From: Lachnospiraceae bacterium
Lineage (GTDB): Bacteria > Bacillota > Clostridia > Lachnospirales > Lachnospiraceae
Reading direction: 5' to 3'
NCBI GenBank assembly: GCA_022647575.1
Contig: JALCKY010000002.1
Span: 124,001 to 188,000, forward strand
DNA: 64,000 nucleotides
Each line of letters begins with the position of its first letter. The first letter of the stretch is position 1. The position numbers were made by a program, and so were the translations under genes. Below are positions 1 to 11,969 of this stretch, piece by piece. The notes under the pieces were generated by a model. That model was not told where the DNA came from. It saw only the letters and a list, made by a program, of their open reading frames with translations, and did not search any database.

Positions 1-118
1 CTTCCAGATCCTCTCCGGGCCTCATCCGGAGGACATTCCGGATATGGTTGACGTCCTCGCCGCCGATCAGGAGACGGCCGTCTGCGATCTGTCCGGAATC
101 AATGAAAAAACGGTTCAT
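1..118 (-). CDS. rsmE: 16S rRNA (uracil-1498-N3)-methyltransferase RsmE, N-terminal part
   Basis: Partial gene running off the left edge; only the first 39 codons are present. The peptide begins MNRFFIDSGQ and continues with EDVNHIRNVLRM, the conserved N-terminal PUA-like start of RsmE, which methylates U1498 of 16S rRNA using SAM. The ATG at 118 follows an AAAGG ribosome site. It sits directly downstream of prmA on the same strand, a very common Firmicutes pairing, so it is probably the last gene seen here of the dnaK operon. The SAM-binding knot domain lies outside the window. Confidence 0.9.
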   Translation of the reverse strand, partial: MNRFFIDSGQIADGRLLIGGEDVNHIRNVLRMRPGEDLE

Positions 119-190
119 TTTCAGCCTTTCTTTACTGCACTGCCAGTGTAAGACTCCGAAGAATCGATGTCAAGAAACGTTCTGCGGACA

Positions 191-1141
191 TCACAGAAGC
201 CTTGCCGTCATTCCGGACCAGTCGCCCATATGCTCGACGGAAAGGACTTCCATCCCGGCTTTCTCAAGCGCATCCGTCACCATCTTCTCGCGGTCGCTCA
301 GGATTCCCGAAAGAATAAAGATTCCGCCTTTCTTCAGATGCTTCGGAACTTCCGGCGTGATCTTCACCAGTATTTCCGCAATGATATTGGCCGTCACGAC
401 ATCGTATCCGTCCCCGGCTTCGCTCTGGGTCTTCGGATCATCGATGATGTTCCCGATCACGGTCTGAAAACGTTCTTCCGGAAGCTGATTCTTCACAAGG
501 TTGTCATGGACAGCCGGAAGCACATTGATGTCGATGTCGGTTCCGAAGACGGAAGCCGCCCCGCATTTCAAGGCGATGATTCCGAGGATTCCCGAGCCGG
601 TTCCGATGTCCAGCAGGCGGTCTCCTTTCCGGATGTTTTTCTTCAGGGCCCTGATTGCCAGCTGCGTCGTATCGTGCTTCCCGGTTCCGAACGCCGTTCC
701 CGGATCGATGCGCAGGACCAGCGGGGCATCGGCAGAATCAGGCACTTTTTCCCAGGTCGGGACGATCAGGATATCATCCACCCGGAACTGATGGAAATAT
801 TTCTTCCAATTGTTGACCCAGTCTTCATCCCGGGTCTCGGAAGTGCTGATGTCGCAGCTTCCGATGTCCGAATACTTTTTCAGATCCTCCAGGGCGCTGC
901 GCACCCGGAGAAGGATTTCCTCCTGGTCCTGATCCGCATCGACGTAAAAGGCAAGTTCCGCAAGATGATCGTCGGCAGGCATGTCCGGAACCACATCCCC
1001 GAAAAGTCCCGCCTGCTCTTCTGCCGAAGGCGGCCGCTTGTCCGTGATTTCCACGGAATCGATGCCGAGATCATAGAGTGCGCCGCTGACCAGGTCTTCT
1101 GCTTCTTCTGTCGTGTGAACCGTATACTTCATCCATTTCAT
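191..1141 (-). CDS. prmA: Ribosomal protein L11 methyltransferase PrmA
   Basis: A 316-residue SAM-dependent methyltransferase that trimethylates ribosomal protein L11 in the cytoplasm. The N-terminal substrate-recognition domain (about residues 1-130, starting MKWMKYTVHTTEEAEDLV) is followed by a Rossmann fold with SAM motif I LLDIGTGSGILGI (about 175-190), preceded by the family's GTGKHDTT segment. The motif ANIIAEIL fits the PrmA catalytic region. Length is normal. It lies 12 bp after the AEC permease gene and before rsmE, as in many Clostridia dnaK operons. Confidence 0.95.
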   Translation of the reverse strand: MKWMKYTVHTTEEAEDLVSGALYDLGIDSVEITDKRPPSAEEQAGLFGDVVPDMPADDHLAELAFYVDADQDQEEILLRVRSALEDLKKYSDIGSCDISTSETRDEDWVNNWKKYFHQFRVDDILIVPTWEKVPDSADAPLVLRIDPGTAFGTGKHDTTQLAIRALKKNIRKGDRLLDIGTGSGILGIIALKCGAASVFGTDIDINVLPAVHDNLVKNQLPEERFQTVIGNIIDDPKTQSEAGDGYDVVTANIIAEILVKITPEVPKHLKKGGIFILSGILSDREKMVTDALEKAGMEVLSVEHMGDWSGMTARLL

Positions 1142-1153
1142 AGGCTTCTCCCG

Positions 1154-2074
1154 TTAAACAAAAACTGTGACGAACGTAATGGTCAGGACCGAAAGCACGG
1201 TCGTCAGGACCGTACCCTTCGTAATGGTCCTGACATCCAGTCCGTTTTTATTGGCAACCATCGACACGACATTTCCCACCGGTACGGACAGAACCACCGC
1301 ATAGCTTCCGAGGAGAACCGGGTCGTGAATAAAAAGCTTCAGAACAAGCAGGAAGCAGACCGGGAGAACCATCTGACGGATCACGATAAATGCCCAGACA
1401 TGGGGGTCGTTCACGACTTCCTTCATCTTCAGGTCGGCAAGGTTTGCCCCGATCGTAAAAATGGCAAGGGCCACGACGATTTCCCCGCCGTAAAGCGTCA
1501 CGCTCTGGAAATAGGCCGGCAGGCGGATATCAAAGAAAAAGAAAATGATGGTGACGATCGATGCGATGAATCCCGGATTCATCAGGTTCTTCAAAAGACC
1601 GCCGTTTTTCTCCCCGTCTTCCGGACGCAGGACAAAAGTTCCGTAAGAGAACATCAGGATATTGTAGACAAGAATGAAATCCACGACATACAGAACAGCC
1701 CCGGCCCCGTAGACAGCCTGCACAAGCGGCAGACCGACAAAGCCCAGGTTTCCGAAGACCGTCATCATGTTATAGACTTTGCGTTCGTGTTTCGGAGCCC
1801 TGACAAGGGCTCCCATGAAAAGGCCGATCACCATCAGCGCTCCGTAAGTCAGGATGCTGACGATAAACATTTCTATGATGGGACCCTTGTCAGAAACGAC
1901 ATCCGTGTTCAGGACCGATGACAGGATCTGACAGGGATTCCCGATATTGATGACAATCCACGACAGGTCCTTGACGCCGATGTCGTGGATATATCCTTTT
2001 TTCTTTGTAAAAAAGCCAAGCATTAAAAACGTCATCAGCACGCAGAGCTGCGTGAAGACAATGGTAATCGCCAT
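1154..2074 (-). CDS. AEC family transporter (auxin efflux carrier type permease)
   Basis: A 306-residue, very hydrophobic protein beginning MAITIVFTQLC, with about ten predicted membrane segments split around a central loop (FVLRPEDGEKNGG). This fits the AEC/BASS-like fold. Family members move organic anions such as malate; the substrate here cannot be read from sequence. The ATG at 2074 is chosen because GGAAGG lies just upstream; an upstream ATG at 2095 overlaps the dnaJ stop and has a weaker site. Its place between dnaJ and prmA is unusual but it shares their orientation, so heat-shock co-transcription is possible. Confidence 0.8.
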   Translation of the reverse strand: MAITIVFTQLCVLMTFLMLGFFTKKKGYIHDIGVKDLSWIVINIGNPCQILSSVLNTDVVSDKGPIIEMFIVSILTYGALMVIGLFMGALVRAPKHERKVYNMMTVFGNLGFVGLPLVQAVYGAGAVLYVVDFILVYNILMFSYGTFVLRPEDGEKNGGLLKNLMNPGFIASIVTIIFFFFDIRLPAYFQSVTLYGGEIVVALAIFTIGANLADLKMKEVVNDPHVWAFIVIRQMVLPVCFLLVLKLFIHDPVLLGSYAVVLSVPVGNVVSMVANKNGLDVRTITKGTVLTTVLSVLTITFVTVFV

Positions 2075-2081
2075 ACCCCCG

Positions 2082-3173
2082 TTACCTTCCGGCACTCACT
2101 CTTTCGTATTCCTGAAGCGCCGCTTTCTGTTCTCTTGTCAGACGTGTCGGCACCTCGACGACCAGCGTCACATAATGGTCGCCCCGCTTGCCGCGGTTGT
2201 GGACAGAAGGCACACCTTTGCCCTTCAGCCGGATCCTCGTGTTGGTCTGCGTTCCCGCTTTCACTTCGTATTCGACTTCGCCGTCGACAGTCTTAATCCT
2301 CATCTTACCGCCTAACGCCGCCTGTGTAAAGGAAATCGGCGCCACAGAGAACAGATTGATGTCCTCCCTCTGGAAAATCGGCGAGGACAGGACGCGCACT
2401 TCAACCATCAGATCGCCTCTCGGACCGCCGTTCATGCCCGGTTCGCCCTTGTCGCGGATCCGGACGCTCATGCCGTTGTCAATGCCGGCCGGAATGGCCA
2501 CCTTGATCTTGGTCCTGCTGGAAATGAAACCGGTGCCCTTGCAGTCCGGACATTTCTCTTTGATGATCTTTCCGGTTCCGTGGCAGTCCGGGCAGACCGC
2601 TTCGGTCTGCATCATGCCGAACAGACTCTGCTGGCGCATGACCACCCGTCCGGTGCCGTTGCATTTCGGGCAGGTTACCGGCTGCGTGCCTTTTTTCGCT
2701 CCGGAGCCTCCGCAGGTCGGGCAGACGTCCTTGAGATTCAGTTCGATCTCTTTCTCGCAGCCGAAAACAGCTTCCTCAAAAGTAATCGTAAGGGACGTGC
2801 GAAGATTGGTTCCCCTCATCGGACCGTTTCTCGATGACCGGGAAGAAGACCTGCCGCCGAACAGATCGCCGAACAGGTCGCCGAAAATATCTCCCATATC
2901 CTGGGTGTTGAAATCGAAACCGCCGAAGCCTCCGGCTCCGCCCTGCTCGAAAGCGGCATGTCCGAACTGGTCATACTGCTGACGTTTCTTCGGATCGGAA
3001 AGAACCGAATACGCCTCGGATGCCTCCTTGAATTTTTCAGCGGCATTCTGATCGCCCGGATTCATATCCGGGTGATACTTCTTCGCCAGTTTTCTGTATG
3101 CTTTTTTCAGGTCGTCCTCGGATGCATTCTTCTCGACTCCGAGCACTTCATAATAGTCTCTTTTCTCTGCCAT
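2082..3173 (-). CDS. dnaJ: Chaperone protein DnaJ (Hsp40)
   Basis: A 363-residue type I J-protein that delivers clients to DnaK and stimulates its ATPase. It has an N-terminal J domain (residues 1-70) with the HPD triad in [10 protein letters not shown], and a Gly/Phe-rich stretch with [11 protein letters not shown]. The zinc domain carries four CxxCxGxG repeats ([32 protein letters not shown]), followed by the C-terminal substrate-binding domains. ATG 3173 is preferred over the in-frame TTG at 3185 because GGAG lies 7-8 bases before it. It follows dnaK, with a hairpin between them. Confidence 0.97.
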   Translation of the reverse strand: MAEKRDYYEVLGVEKNASEDDLKKAYRKLAKKYHPDMNPGDQNAAEKFKEASEAYSVLSDPKKRQQYDQFGHAAFEQGGAGGFGGFDFNTQDMGDIFGDLFGDLFGGRSSSRSSRNGPMRGTNLRTSLTITFEEAVFGCEKEIELNLKDVCPTCGGSGAKKGTQPVTCPKCNGTGRVVMRQQSLFGMMQTEAVCPDCHGTGKIIKEKCPDCKGTGFISSRTKIKVAIPAGIDNGMSVRIRDKGEPGMNGGPRGDLMVEVRVLSSPIFQREDINLFSVAPISFTQAALGGKMRIKTVDGEVEYEVKAGTQTNTRIRLKGKGVPSVHNRGKRGDHYVTLVVEVPTRLTREQKAALQEYERVSAGR

Positions 3174-3187
3174 CTTTAACTCCAAAA

Positions 3188-3210
3188 GCCTCCCCCTTTG
3201 CAGGGGAGGC
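3188..3210 (-). terminator. Hairpin between dnaK and dnaJ, possible attenuator
   Basis: An 8-bp perfect stem, GCCTCCCC (3188-3195) with GGGGAGGC (3203-3210), 7-base loop. On the minus strand it is followed only by TTTT, which runs directly into the GGAG ribosome site of dnaJ. It could partly terminate transcription after dnaK or limit dnaJ translation. The short U tract makes full termination unlikely. Confidence 0.55.
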
Positions 3211-3229
3211 CTGATTTTATGATTTCTGT

Positions 3230-5997
<2,768 letters not shown>

Positions 5998-5999
5998 TT

Positions 6000-7130
6000 T
6001 TATCCGTCTGCCTCGCTTTCCGTTTTATTCTTCTTTGTCCCGCTGCGCGGCTTCTTTGGTTTCTCCTGCGTTTTATCTTCCTTCCGGAAAATATCGCTCA
6101 GCGATTCTTTAAACAGCTTCAGGTTGCTCATGACTTTCTCGTAATCCATCCGCTTCGGTCCGATGATGCCGATGGTTCCCTGCATCCCGTCCCCCAGCTC
6201 ATAAGTGGCTGTCACGACGGAGCAGTCCTTCATCGACTCGACCGGCGTCTCATCTCCTATGTAAACCTGAATGCCCGTGTTCTCACCGTCAGCCGTTCCG
6301 TCTTCTTCGGACTTCTTGACAAAATCGGCAAGGACGTCTTTTTCTTCCAGCGTGGAGATCAGCTGTTCCGCTTTCTTGCTGTCTGCCAGTTCCGGATATT
6401 TGAAAATGTTGTTCGCTCCGGAAGTGTAGATTTCCATGTCCTCGTCCGTCTCCGCGCGGATGACATCCGCGATGGAATCCAGTACGTCGGATACGATCTC
6501 GCTGTGGTCTCCCGCCTCTTCCTTGATGTTGGAAATGAGTCCGAGGTTGATGTCCGCAAGGGAAAGACCGTTGAGCCTTGTGTTGAGGAGCAGGTTCATT
6601 TTCAGGACCTGTTCGTCCGTAATCGTCGTCGTCAGGTCCAGGATATGGTTCTTGATGATGTTGCCTTCAATGACGACCACGTCCAGAATCTGGCTTCTCG
6701 TTCAGCTTGGACAGCTGGATGAACTTGACCTTGTTGCGTTTATAGGAAGGCGATGAAATCATCGTCGTGTAATTCGTATTGTTCGCCAGCATGCGGACGA
6801 CCTGTTTCAGGATTTCCTCCATGCGGTTGGTCTTGGCGATCATCAGCGCTGTTCATCGTCGTCACCTGCTGAGTCTTCTCATTGACCAGCTGGTCCACGT
6901 AGAAACGGTATCCCTTGTCGGAAGGGATGCGCCCCGCCGAAGTATGCGGCTGAACGATATATCCCATTTCCTCCAGATCCGACATTTCATTGCGGATCGT
7001 GGCGGACGAAAGCTTCAGGGTCGGTATATTTGGAAATCGTGCGCGAGCCGACCGGCTCTCCGGTTTCCAGATAGTTACGGATGATTGCTTTCAGGATCGT
7101 CAATTTCCTGGCGTCCAGTTCATCTCCCAC
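6000..7130 (-). pseudogene. hrcA: Heat-inducible transcription repressor HrcA, frameshifted
   Basis: HrcA binds CIRCE and represses class I heat-shock genes. GTG 7130 follows GAGAGGAG and opens [20 protein letters not shown], the winged-helix N-terminus. The frame then breaks three times, each explained by one extra base: near 7019, near 6846 and near 6693. Between breaks the fragments read as normal HrcA ([20 protein letters not shown]; then the GAF-like core and TYELGDGMQGTIGIIGPKRM). A genuinely dead repressor would leave chaperones constitutive. Three similar +1 errors in about 330 bases look like local sequence error. Confidence 0.85.
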
Positions 7131-7148
7131 GGATGTTCTCCTCTCCGA

Positions 7149-7175
7149 TTAGCACTCGATGTTATTGAGTGCTAA
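7149..7175 (-). promoter_or_regulatory. CIRCE operator
   Basis: A perfect CIRCE element: TTAGCACTC (7149-7157), a 9-base spacer, and GAGTGCTAA (7167-7175). It lies between the hrcA promoter and its start codon, the standard place for HrcA binding. Confidence 0.97.
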
Positions 7176-7188
7176 CATCTTTAACGCT

Positions 7189-7217
7189 ACTATACTCTAC
7201 CCCCTGAAAGATGTCAA
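7189..7217 (-). promoter_or_regulatory. SigA-type promoter of the hrcA-dnaK operon
   Basis: On the minus strand, a consensus -35 TTGACA (7212-7217), a 17-base spacer and -10 TATAGT (7189-7194). Transcription would start about 7182 and cross the CIRCE element before hrcA. Confidence 0.9.
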
Positions 7218-7229
7218 GTATTTTCCCGC

Positions 7230-7267
7230 AAAAAAACAGGGATCCGTCCGGAAGAGACGGACCCCTG
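7230..7267 (-). terminator. Intrinsic terminator after the binding-protein/nucleotidase gene
   Basis: A 12-bp stem with one mismatch, 7237-7248 paired to 7256-7267, 7-base loop. On the minus strand it is followed by seven T (7230-7236). It separates the lipoprotein gene from the hrcA promoter. Confidence 0.9.
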
Positions 7268-7278
7268 CTTTTTCTTCC

Positions 7279-9216
7279 TTAATAGACGAGCGTGAACCTG
7301 CCGTCGTCGAATGGTTTCACCGTACCTGCCTTTTTCACGGCTTCCGTCAGGATATCATCGCTGGACTCTTCAAAAACCTTCTCGACTTTGCCGCTGCATT
7401 CTTCGTCAAACGGCCAGCCCCAGAGCGCGACGGTATAGTTCTTCTGATCCTCCAGTTCGCTGCCGTCCTCCCCCCTGACCGAAACCACTTTTTCATCTTT
7501 CCAGGGAGCGAATTCAATCTTCAGGCCGGATGCGACATAATACGGCATATTGGGAACATTGTCATTCGGGTCGTATCCGCAGGCTTCTTCCAGAAGATCC
7601 CGGATCTGCCGGCCGGTCATGTCCACCAGCCACAGCTTCTTATCATCCGGATTGCTGCTGACCGTCCCTACCGAAAGAGACAGGGAATGAATGTCGCTGC
7701 TGCCGATTTCACCCTGATAGAAACGCCCGACCATGCCGCAGTGCGTGGTCCCGACCAGGCAGAGGCCGATATCGGCTCCCGCCTTCTGTCTCAGCGCATC
7801 GGCAATGAAGAGGCCGGTCTCCAGGCAGGTAAAGTTCTCCGATGCCTGCCCGACGGTCTCGCCGTGTCCGACTCCTGCCGAAAGGGCTTTTGTCCGCGCA
7901 TCGTCGCAGTCCGCTTCGAGCACGGCCGGCGTGACGGTTCCTTCCAGCATTTTCCTCAGGTCCGTCTGCAGCATTTTCTCGGCCGCATTGTTGTTTCCGG
8001 ATGCCATCAGGTCCACTTCCGGAACGAGATTTCCCCTGCTGATCGTATCCATGATTTCCGAATTGAAATCGCTTTCCGGATAATCGGTGCCTGTGACATT
8101 TGAAATCTGCTTCATCGTCCCGCCGCTGATGGCCAGCTGCCCTTCCGGCGTGCTGATATAGCGGATGACTTCCTTGACCTTGGCAAGCTTTGCCTCATTT
8201 CCCGACGTGCCGAGCAAGCGGTTCAGGCCGATATAATATCCCGGCTGGGACATCAGGTAGTCATCCCCTTCCCCGTTTCCGCTCCAGAACGGGAACATGC
8301 CGTATTCATGGTCCGAGCCGGCCTGTTCCGCGTAATTGACCGCCTGCTCGTTCTCGATGATCATCGCGCAGGTGTGGTCATTGTACAGCATATTGCTCCG
8401 GTTGCCCGGCTGGACATCGAAATCCCCCGGAAGGATGATGCCCGCCCGGTTCATTTCCTGATACCTTTCCAGCGCCGCATCCAGGGTGCCGACCATGGAA
8501 GTCTTACCCTTCTGATAATCCAGCAGCCACTGATAGTCATCCACCCCGCCGAACGTGTCGGCATAATTGAACATCGTCAGCACCGCCTGCGCCTGCCTGG
8601 CATATTTGCAGGTCGGCTGAATGGCCCGGATGCCTTCCGCCTCGATCTGTCCGACAAGCGAAAGAAATTCATCATAGCTGTGCGGCACCTGCCAGCCGTG
8701 CTCCGAAAACATCGTCCGGTCATAGACGATTCCGTAAACGGAAGAAGGTCCCGGCAGATAATACAGCTTCCCGTCGATCTGGCATTCCTCCAGCGCATCG
8801 CTTTGATAATTCTGCACGAAGTCTTCCGCTGAAAGATCCAGCATGCTTCCGGAAGCAATGTCCGAAACAGCTTTCATATTCGGCGAAATCACGATGTCCT
8901 CCGCCGAGCCTCCCTGAAGAGACTGGCGCAGTTCATACTGCGTTTCCGGCGAGCAATGGAAAACCGAGACAAAATTGACGTCCGGAAACTTTTTCTCCAG
9001 GGCGGAACGGAGGGCTTCATTTCCCACGTTGTATTCCGCCCGGATGGTAATCGTCATTTTACTTTCATCCACTGCCTTCATCGTGACGATTTCATTTTTC
9101 AGCTTCAGAGATTCTGCCGCCCGGCCGCAGCCGGAAGAACCAAGGATCATCGCGCCGCACAGTACTGCTGTCGTGAAGCCTTTGAAAATGAAAAACACTT
9201 TCTTCCCTGCTTTCAT
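7279..9216 (-). CDS. Extracellular solute-binding lipoprotein fused to a 5'-nucleotidase C-terminal domain
   Basis: A 645-residue secreted protein. A basic, hydrophobic signal ends at a weak lipobox (MILGSSGC), so it is probably lipid-anchored outside the membrane. Residues ~50-420 resemble an ABC family 1 solute-binding protein (DGKLYYLPGPSSVYGIVYDRTMF; KEVIRYISTPEGQLAISGG). Residues ~470-620 resemble a 5'-nucleotidase C-terminal domain (ETGLFIADALRQKAGADIGL; VDMTGRQIRDLLEEACGY). The metal-binding catalytic domain of 5'-nucleotidases is absent, so binding rather than hydrolysis is likely. Its start overlaps the hybrid kinase stop by 4 bp and no permease is nearby. It may be a sensory partner of that kinase, an inference. 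Confidence 0.75.
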   Translation of the reverse strand: MKAGKKVFFIFKGFTTAVLCGAMILGSSGCGRAAESLKLKNEIVTMKAVDESKMTITIRAEYNVGNEALRSALEKKFPDVNFVSVFHCSPETQYELRQSLQGGSAEDIVISPNMKAVSDIASGSMLDLSAEDFVQNYQSDALEECQIDGKLYYLPGPSSVYGIVYDRTMFSEHGWQVPHSYDEFLSLVGQIEAEGIRAIQPTCKYARQAQAVLTMFNYADTFGGVDDYQWLLDYQKGKTSMVGTLDAALERYQEMNRAGIILPGDFDVQPGNRSNMLYNDHTCAMIIENEQAVNYAEQAGSDHEYGMFPFWSGNGEGDDYLMSQPGYYIGLNRLLGTSGNEAKLAKVKEVIRYISTPEGQLAISGGTMKQISNVTGTDYPESDFNSEIMDTISRGNLVPEVDLMASGNNNAAEKMLQTDLRKMLEGTVTPAVLEADCDDARTKALSAGVGHGETVGQASENFTCLETGLFIADALRQKAGADIGLCLVGTTHCGMVGRFYQGEIGSSDIHSLSLSVGTVSSNPDDKKLWLVDMTGRQIRDLLEEACGYDPNDNVPNMPYYVASGLKIEFAPWKDEKVVSVRGEDGSELEDQKNYTVALWGWPFDEECSGKVEKVFEESSDDILTEAVKKAGTVKPFDDGRFTLVY

Positions 9217-11744
9217 CCGTCTTCCCTCCCTGTCAGGATTTCGTCCGTCACCCGGTATACTTCATCCGGATTGACCGGCTTGGAAATATGTGCATTCATT
9301 CCGGCGGACCGTGCCTTTTCCACGTCCTCCGTAAAAGCATTTGCCGTCATGGCGATAATCGGCACCGGGGATTCTTTGTCCCTTAAGTCACTCCGGATTG
9401 CCCTGGCCGCCTGATAGCCGTCCATCAGAGGCATCTGGATATCCATGAAGATCACGTCATAGTATCCGGCCTCATGACGGCTGAAAGCATCCAGCGCTTC
9501 CCTGCCGTTCTCCGCCGTTTCCACCGTCATGCCGCGTCTTTCCAGAATCATGCGCGCAATCTGCGCGTTGATTTCGTTGTCCTCCGCCAGAAGCGCGCAT
9601 TTTCCGTCAAACCGGATGCCGGCCGTGCTTCTGAGGGCTTTCGGAGAGGAAGACGACTGGCTGATGCTGAACGGAATCTCAGCCGTAAAGACCGAACCTT
9701 CGCCGACATGGCTCTGCACGGAAACCGATCCTCCCATGGCATCGATGATGCTTTTCGTAATGGCAAGCCCGAGGCCGTTTCCCTCATTTTCGCGTACTGC
9801 CGTACTTTCCACCCGGATGAACGGCTGGAAGATTTCCTTAAAGCGGCTTTCGGAAATGCCGATTCCGTTATCCTGCACGGTAAACCGGAAGGACAACCGT
9901 TCCCGGCTTGATGGAATTCAGTTCCTCTGCCGTAAAGCGGATGCAGCCTTTTTCACCGGTATACTTCACGGCATTGTTCAGAAGGTTCAGAAGCACCTGC
10001 CTCAGGCGCAGCGAATCGCCGATGAGCTCCTGATGACGGATATTCTTTTTTTCATAGAGGAATTTCTGCTGTTTCCCGTCGCACAGCGTCCGGATAATAT
10101 CGGCCACACCGTCAGCGGTTTCCCCGATGCTGAAGGGTTCCTCCGCAAAGGTGATTTTCCCGCTTTCGATTCTGGAAATATCCAGCACATTGTTGATCAG
10201 CTCCAGCAGATGCTCAGAGGAACGGAGAATGATTTCCAGCTGCTGCGACTCTTTCTCCTGCGTGATTTCCTCCTGCAGGAAACGGGTCATGTTGATGATG
10301 GCATTCAGCGGCGTCCGGATGTCATGGGAAATGCCTGACAGGAACCGGCTCTTGGCATGGTTCGCGCTGTCCGCCATTTCCAGTGCGGCACGGAGACTAT
10401 TTTCACGCTTATAGTCCCTCGTCATATCCTGGATGATGCCGACGTATTCATTCTTCTCCGAAAGGACCGGATACAGGCACAGGCGCAGATACTGGTCGGT
10501 GCCGTTTGCACGGTAGGGGAAATAATCGCTGATGAATTCCGTGCTGCCGTCCCATTTCTCAAGTGATTCATTGACCATGGCCAGGGCTTCCATGCTTTTT
10601 TCTCCGCTGCCTGCGGACAGCCGGTAGCCCTTCCCGGCGCTTTCCAGCTTCGGGAGGCTGTTTCCGAAGATTGTCTCCGTATTGGAAGAGACATAATCCG
10701 GCTTCTCACGGCCGACCTTGAGAAGCATGAATCCGTTCTTTGTTTCGGAAACCAGGATGTCGAAAAGACGTTCGCGGGTCATGATTTCCCGGTTGAACCT
10801 GCCGGCCCGCCGCAGATAGAATGCAAACAGCAGAATGATGAAAATGACCAGGATCACCAGAAGGAGGATCACGCTGTTCACGAACTGGTTCGTTGTCTGG
10901 TTGACCGTCGTCTGGGGAACGAGATTGAAAAGATACATCGTATCATCCAGGAAACTGACCGGGGTCAGGATGACATACAGCGTGCCGGCATCCGTCCCGC
11001 TGAAAAGAAAGGCTCCCTCTTCGGTCCTGTTCATGGTCTCGTCAACCGTAAGGCCGCTGTCCCGTAAGGTTCTCCGTTTTCCCCCTTCTCCAGAAGGGAA
11101 AGCAGGTTATAGACCTCCGGCACGCTGTCTCCCGAGCGGCTGATCTCCACGCCGTCCTGTCTCACCAGGAAAAGGCTGCCCGCCCCGCTGAAAGAAATCA
11201 TGCCGGCATCCTCCAGCAGCGAGCCCAGGTTATGGACGACCGCCGCTGCCACGACGGCAGAAACCGTTGATTTCAAGAGAAGAATCTATGGCTACGGCAT
11301 ATTTTTTCCTCCGAGCCCACGATCCGCAGCATTTTCCCTTTTTCAATGACTTCCGCCGCGAACTCCGATGAAGAACCGTTTCCCGTTTCCGTACCCGTAC
11401 TGTCGTAGCATTTTCCCCGAAGCGGTATAGATCTCAATCCGGTCTTCCTTCCAGTTCTCCTTCTGAAGGGCAATGTACCGGAAAAGCGAAGCCTGATCGT
11501 TCACAAATCCCTCAAGGATCTCATTGGAAATATCGGCCGCGACCTTCTGGTCGCGTTCCAGCATGGTGGCAATCTCCGCCCATGCCTTCCCGGTTGATTT
11601 CAATCAGGTTGGCCCGCGCTGCCGTAGGCATTGTTTTTCTGATACTGCATAAGCAGTGCATAAAAAAGAGCAACCAAAAGAACAAGGCAGAGAACCAGTG
11701 CTGCCGTAATCCGGATGTAGCTTTTTTTTCAATCCACCGTTCAT
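9213..11744 (-). pseudogene. Hybrid sensor histidine kinase with receiver domain, frameshifted
   Basis: Order of parts: ATG 11744; a membrane segment (SYIRITAALVLCLVLLVALF); an extracytoplasmic sensor of about 250 residues, possibly Cache-like; a second membrane helix (VILLLVILVIFIILLFAFYL); a PAS-like region; HisKA with the phospho-His in SGISHDIRTPLNAI; an ATPase domain with DNGIGIS and GNGLGLAITKSI; and a receiver with Asp in DVIFMDIQMPLMDG and KP in HISKPVNPDE. The frame breaks at about 9900, 11035, 11275, 11340-11400, 11600 and in an A8 run near 11725. Most breaks fit one extra base. No DNA-binding output domain or phosphotransfer partner was seen nearby. Confidence 0.8.
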
Positions 11745-11791
11745 CGTATGCGCTTCCTCATTTTTTTCTGCGTACAGGGTGTAGACGGCTT

Positions 11792-11969
11792 TCAGTTCTG
11801 GTGTTTTACGATTTCATATTCATTGTCATTCCGGTAAAACGGGCAGGAATCCTTCGAGGTCAGGAAACGGCTGTATTCATCCTCATCCCATGTCCGCGTT
11901 GCAGAAAAAATCATCATCTTCTTCATCGTACACATAGTTGGCGCACGACTCGCACATATTCCCGCTCAT
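11792..11969 (-). pseudogene. DUF6472-like cysteine-rich miniprotein, frameshifted
   Basis: A small gene missed by long-ORF searches. ATG 11969 touches the uvrB stop and follows GGAGGG. It reads MSGNMCESCANYVYDEEDDD, then FFCNADM, then (one base shifted near 11899) DEDEYSRFLTSKDSCPFYRN to the stop at 11792. About 58 residues, four cysteines (CESC, C, C) in a spacing suggesting metal binding. It resembles a small Clostridia family I recall as DUF6472; no function is known. Removing one G restores a single frame. Confidence 0.7.

Noticed and set aside
167-1921. 584-codon open frame on the plus strand
   Set aside because: It is antisense to prmA and the AEC permease, both with clear family motifs. 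The frame is open because of the codon bias of the true genes.
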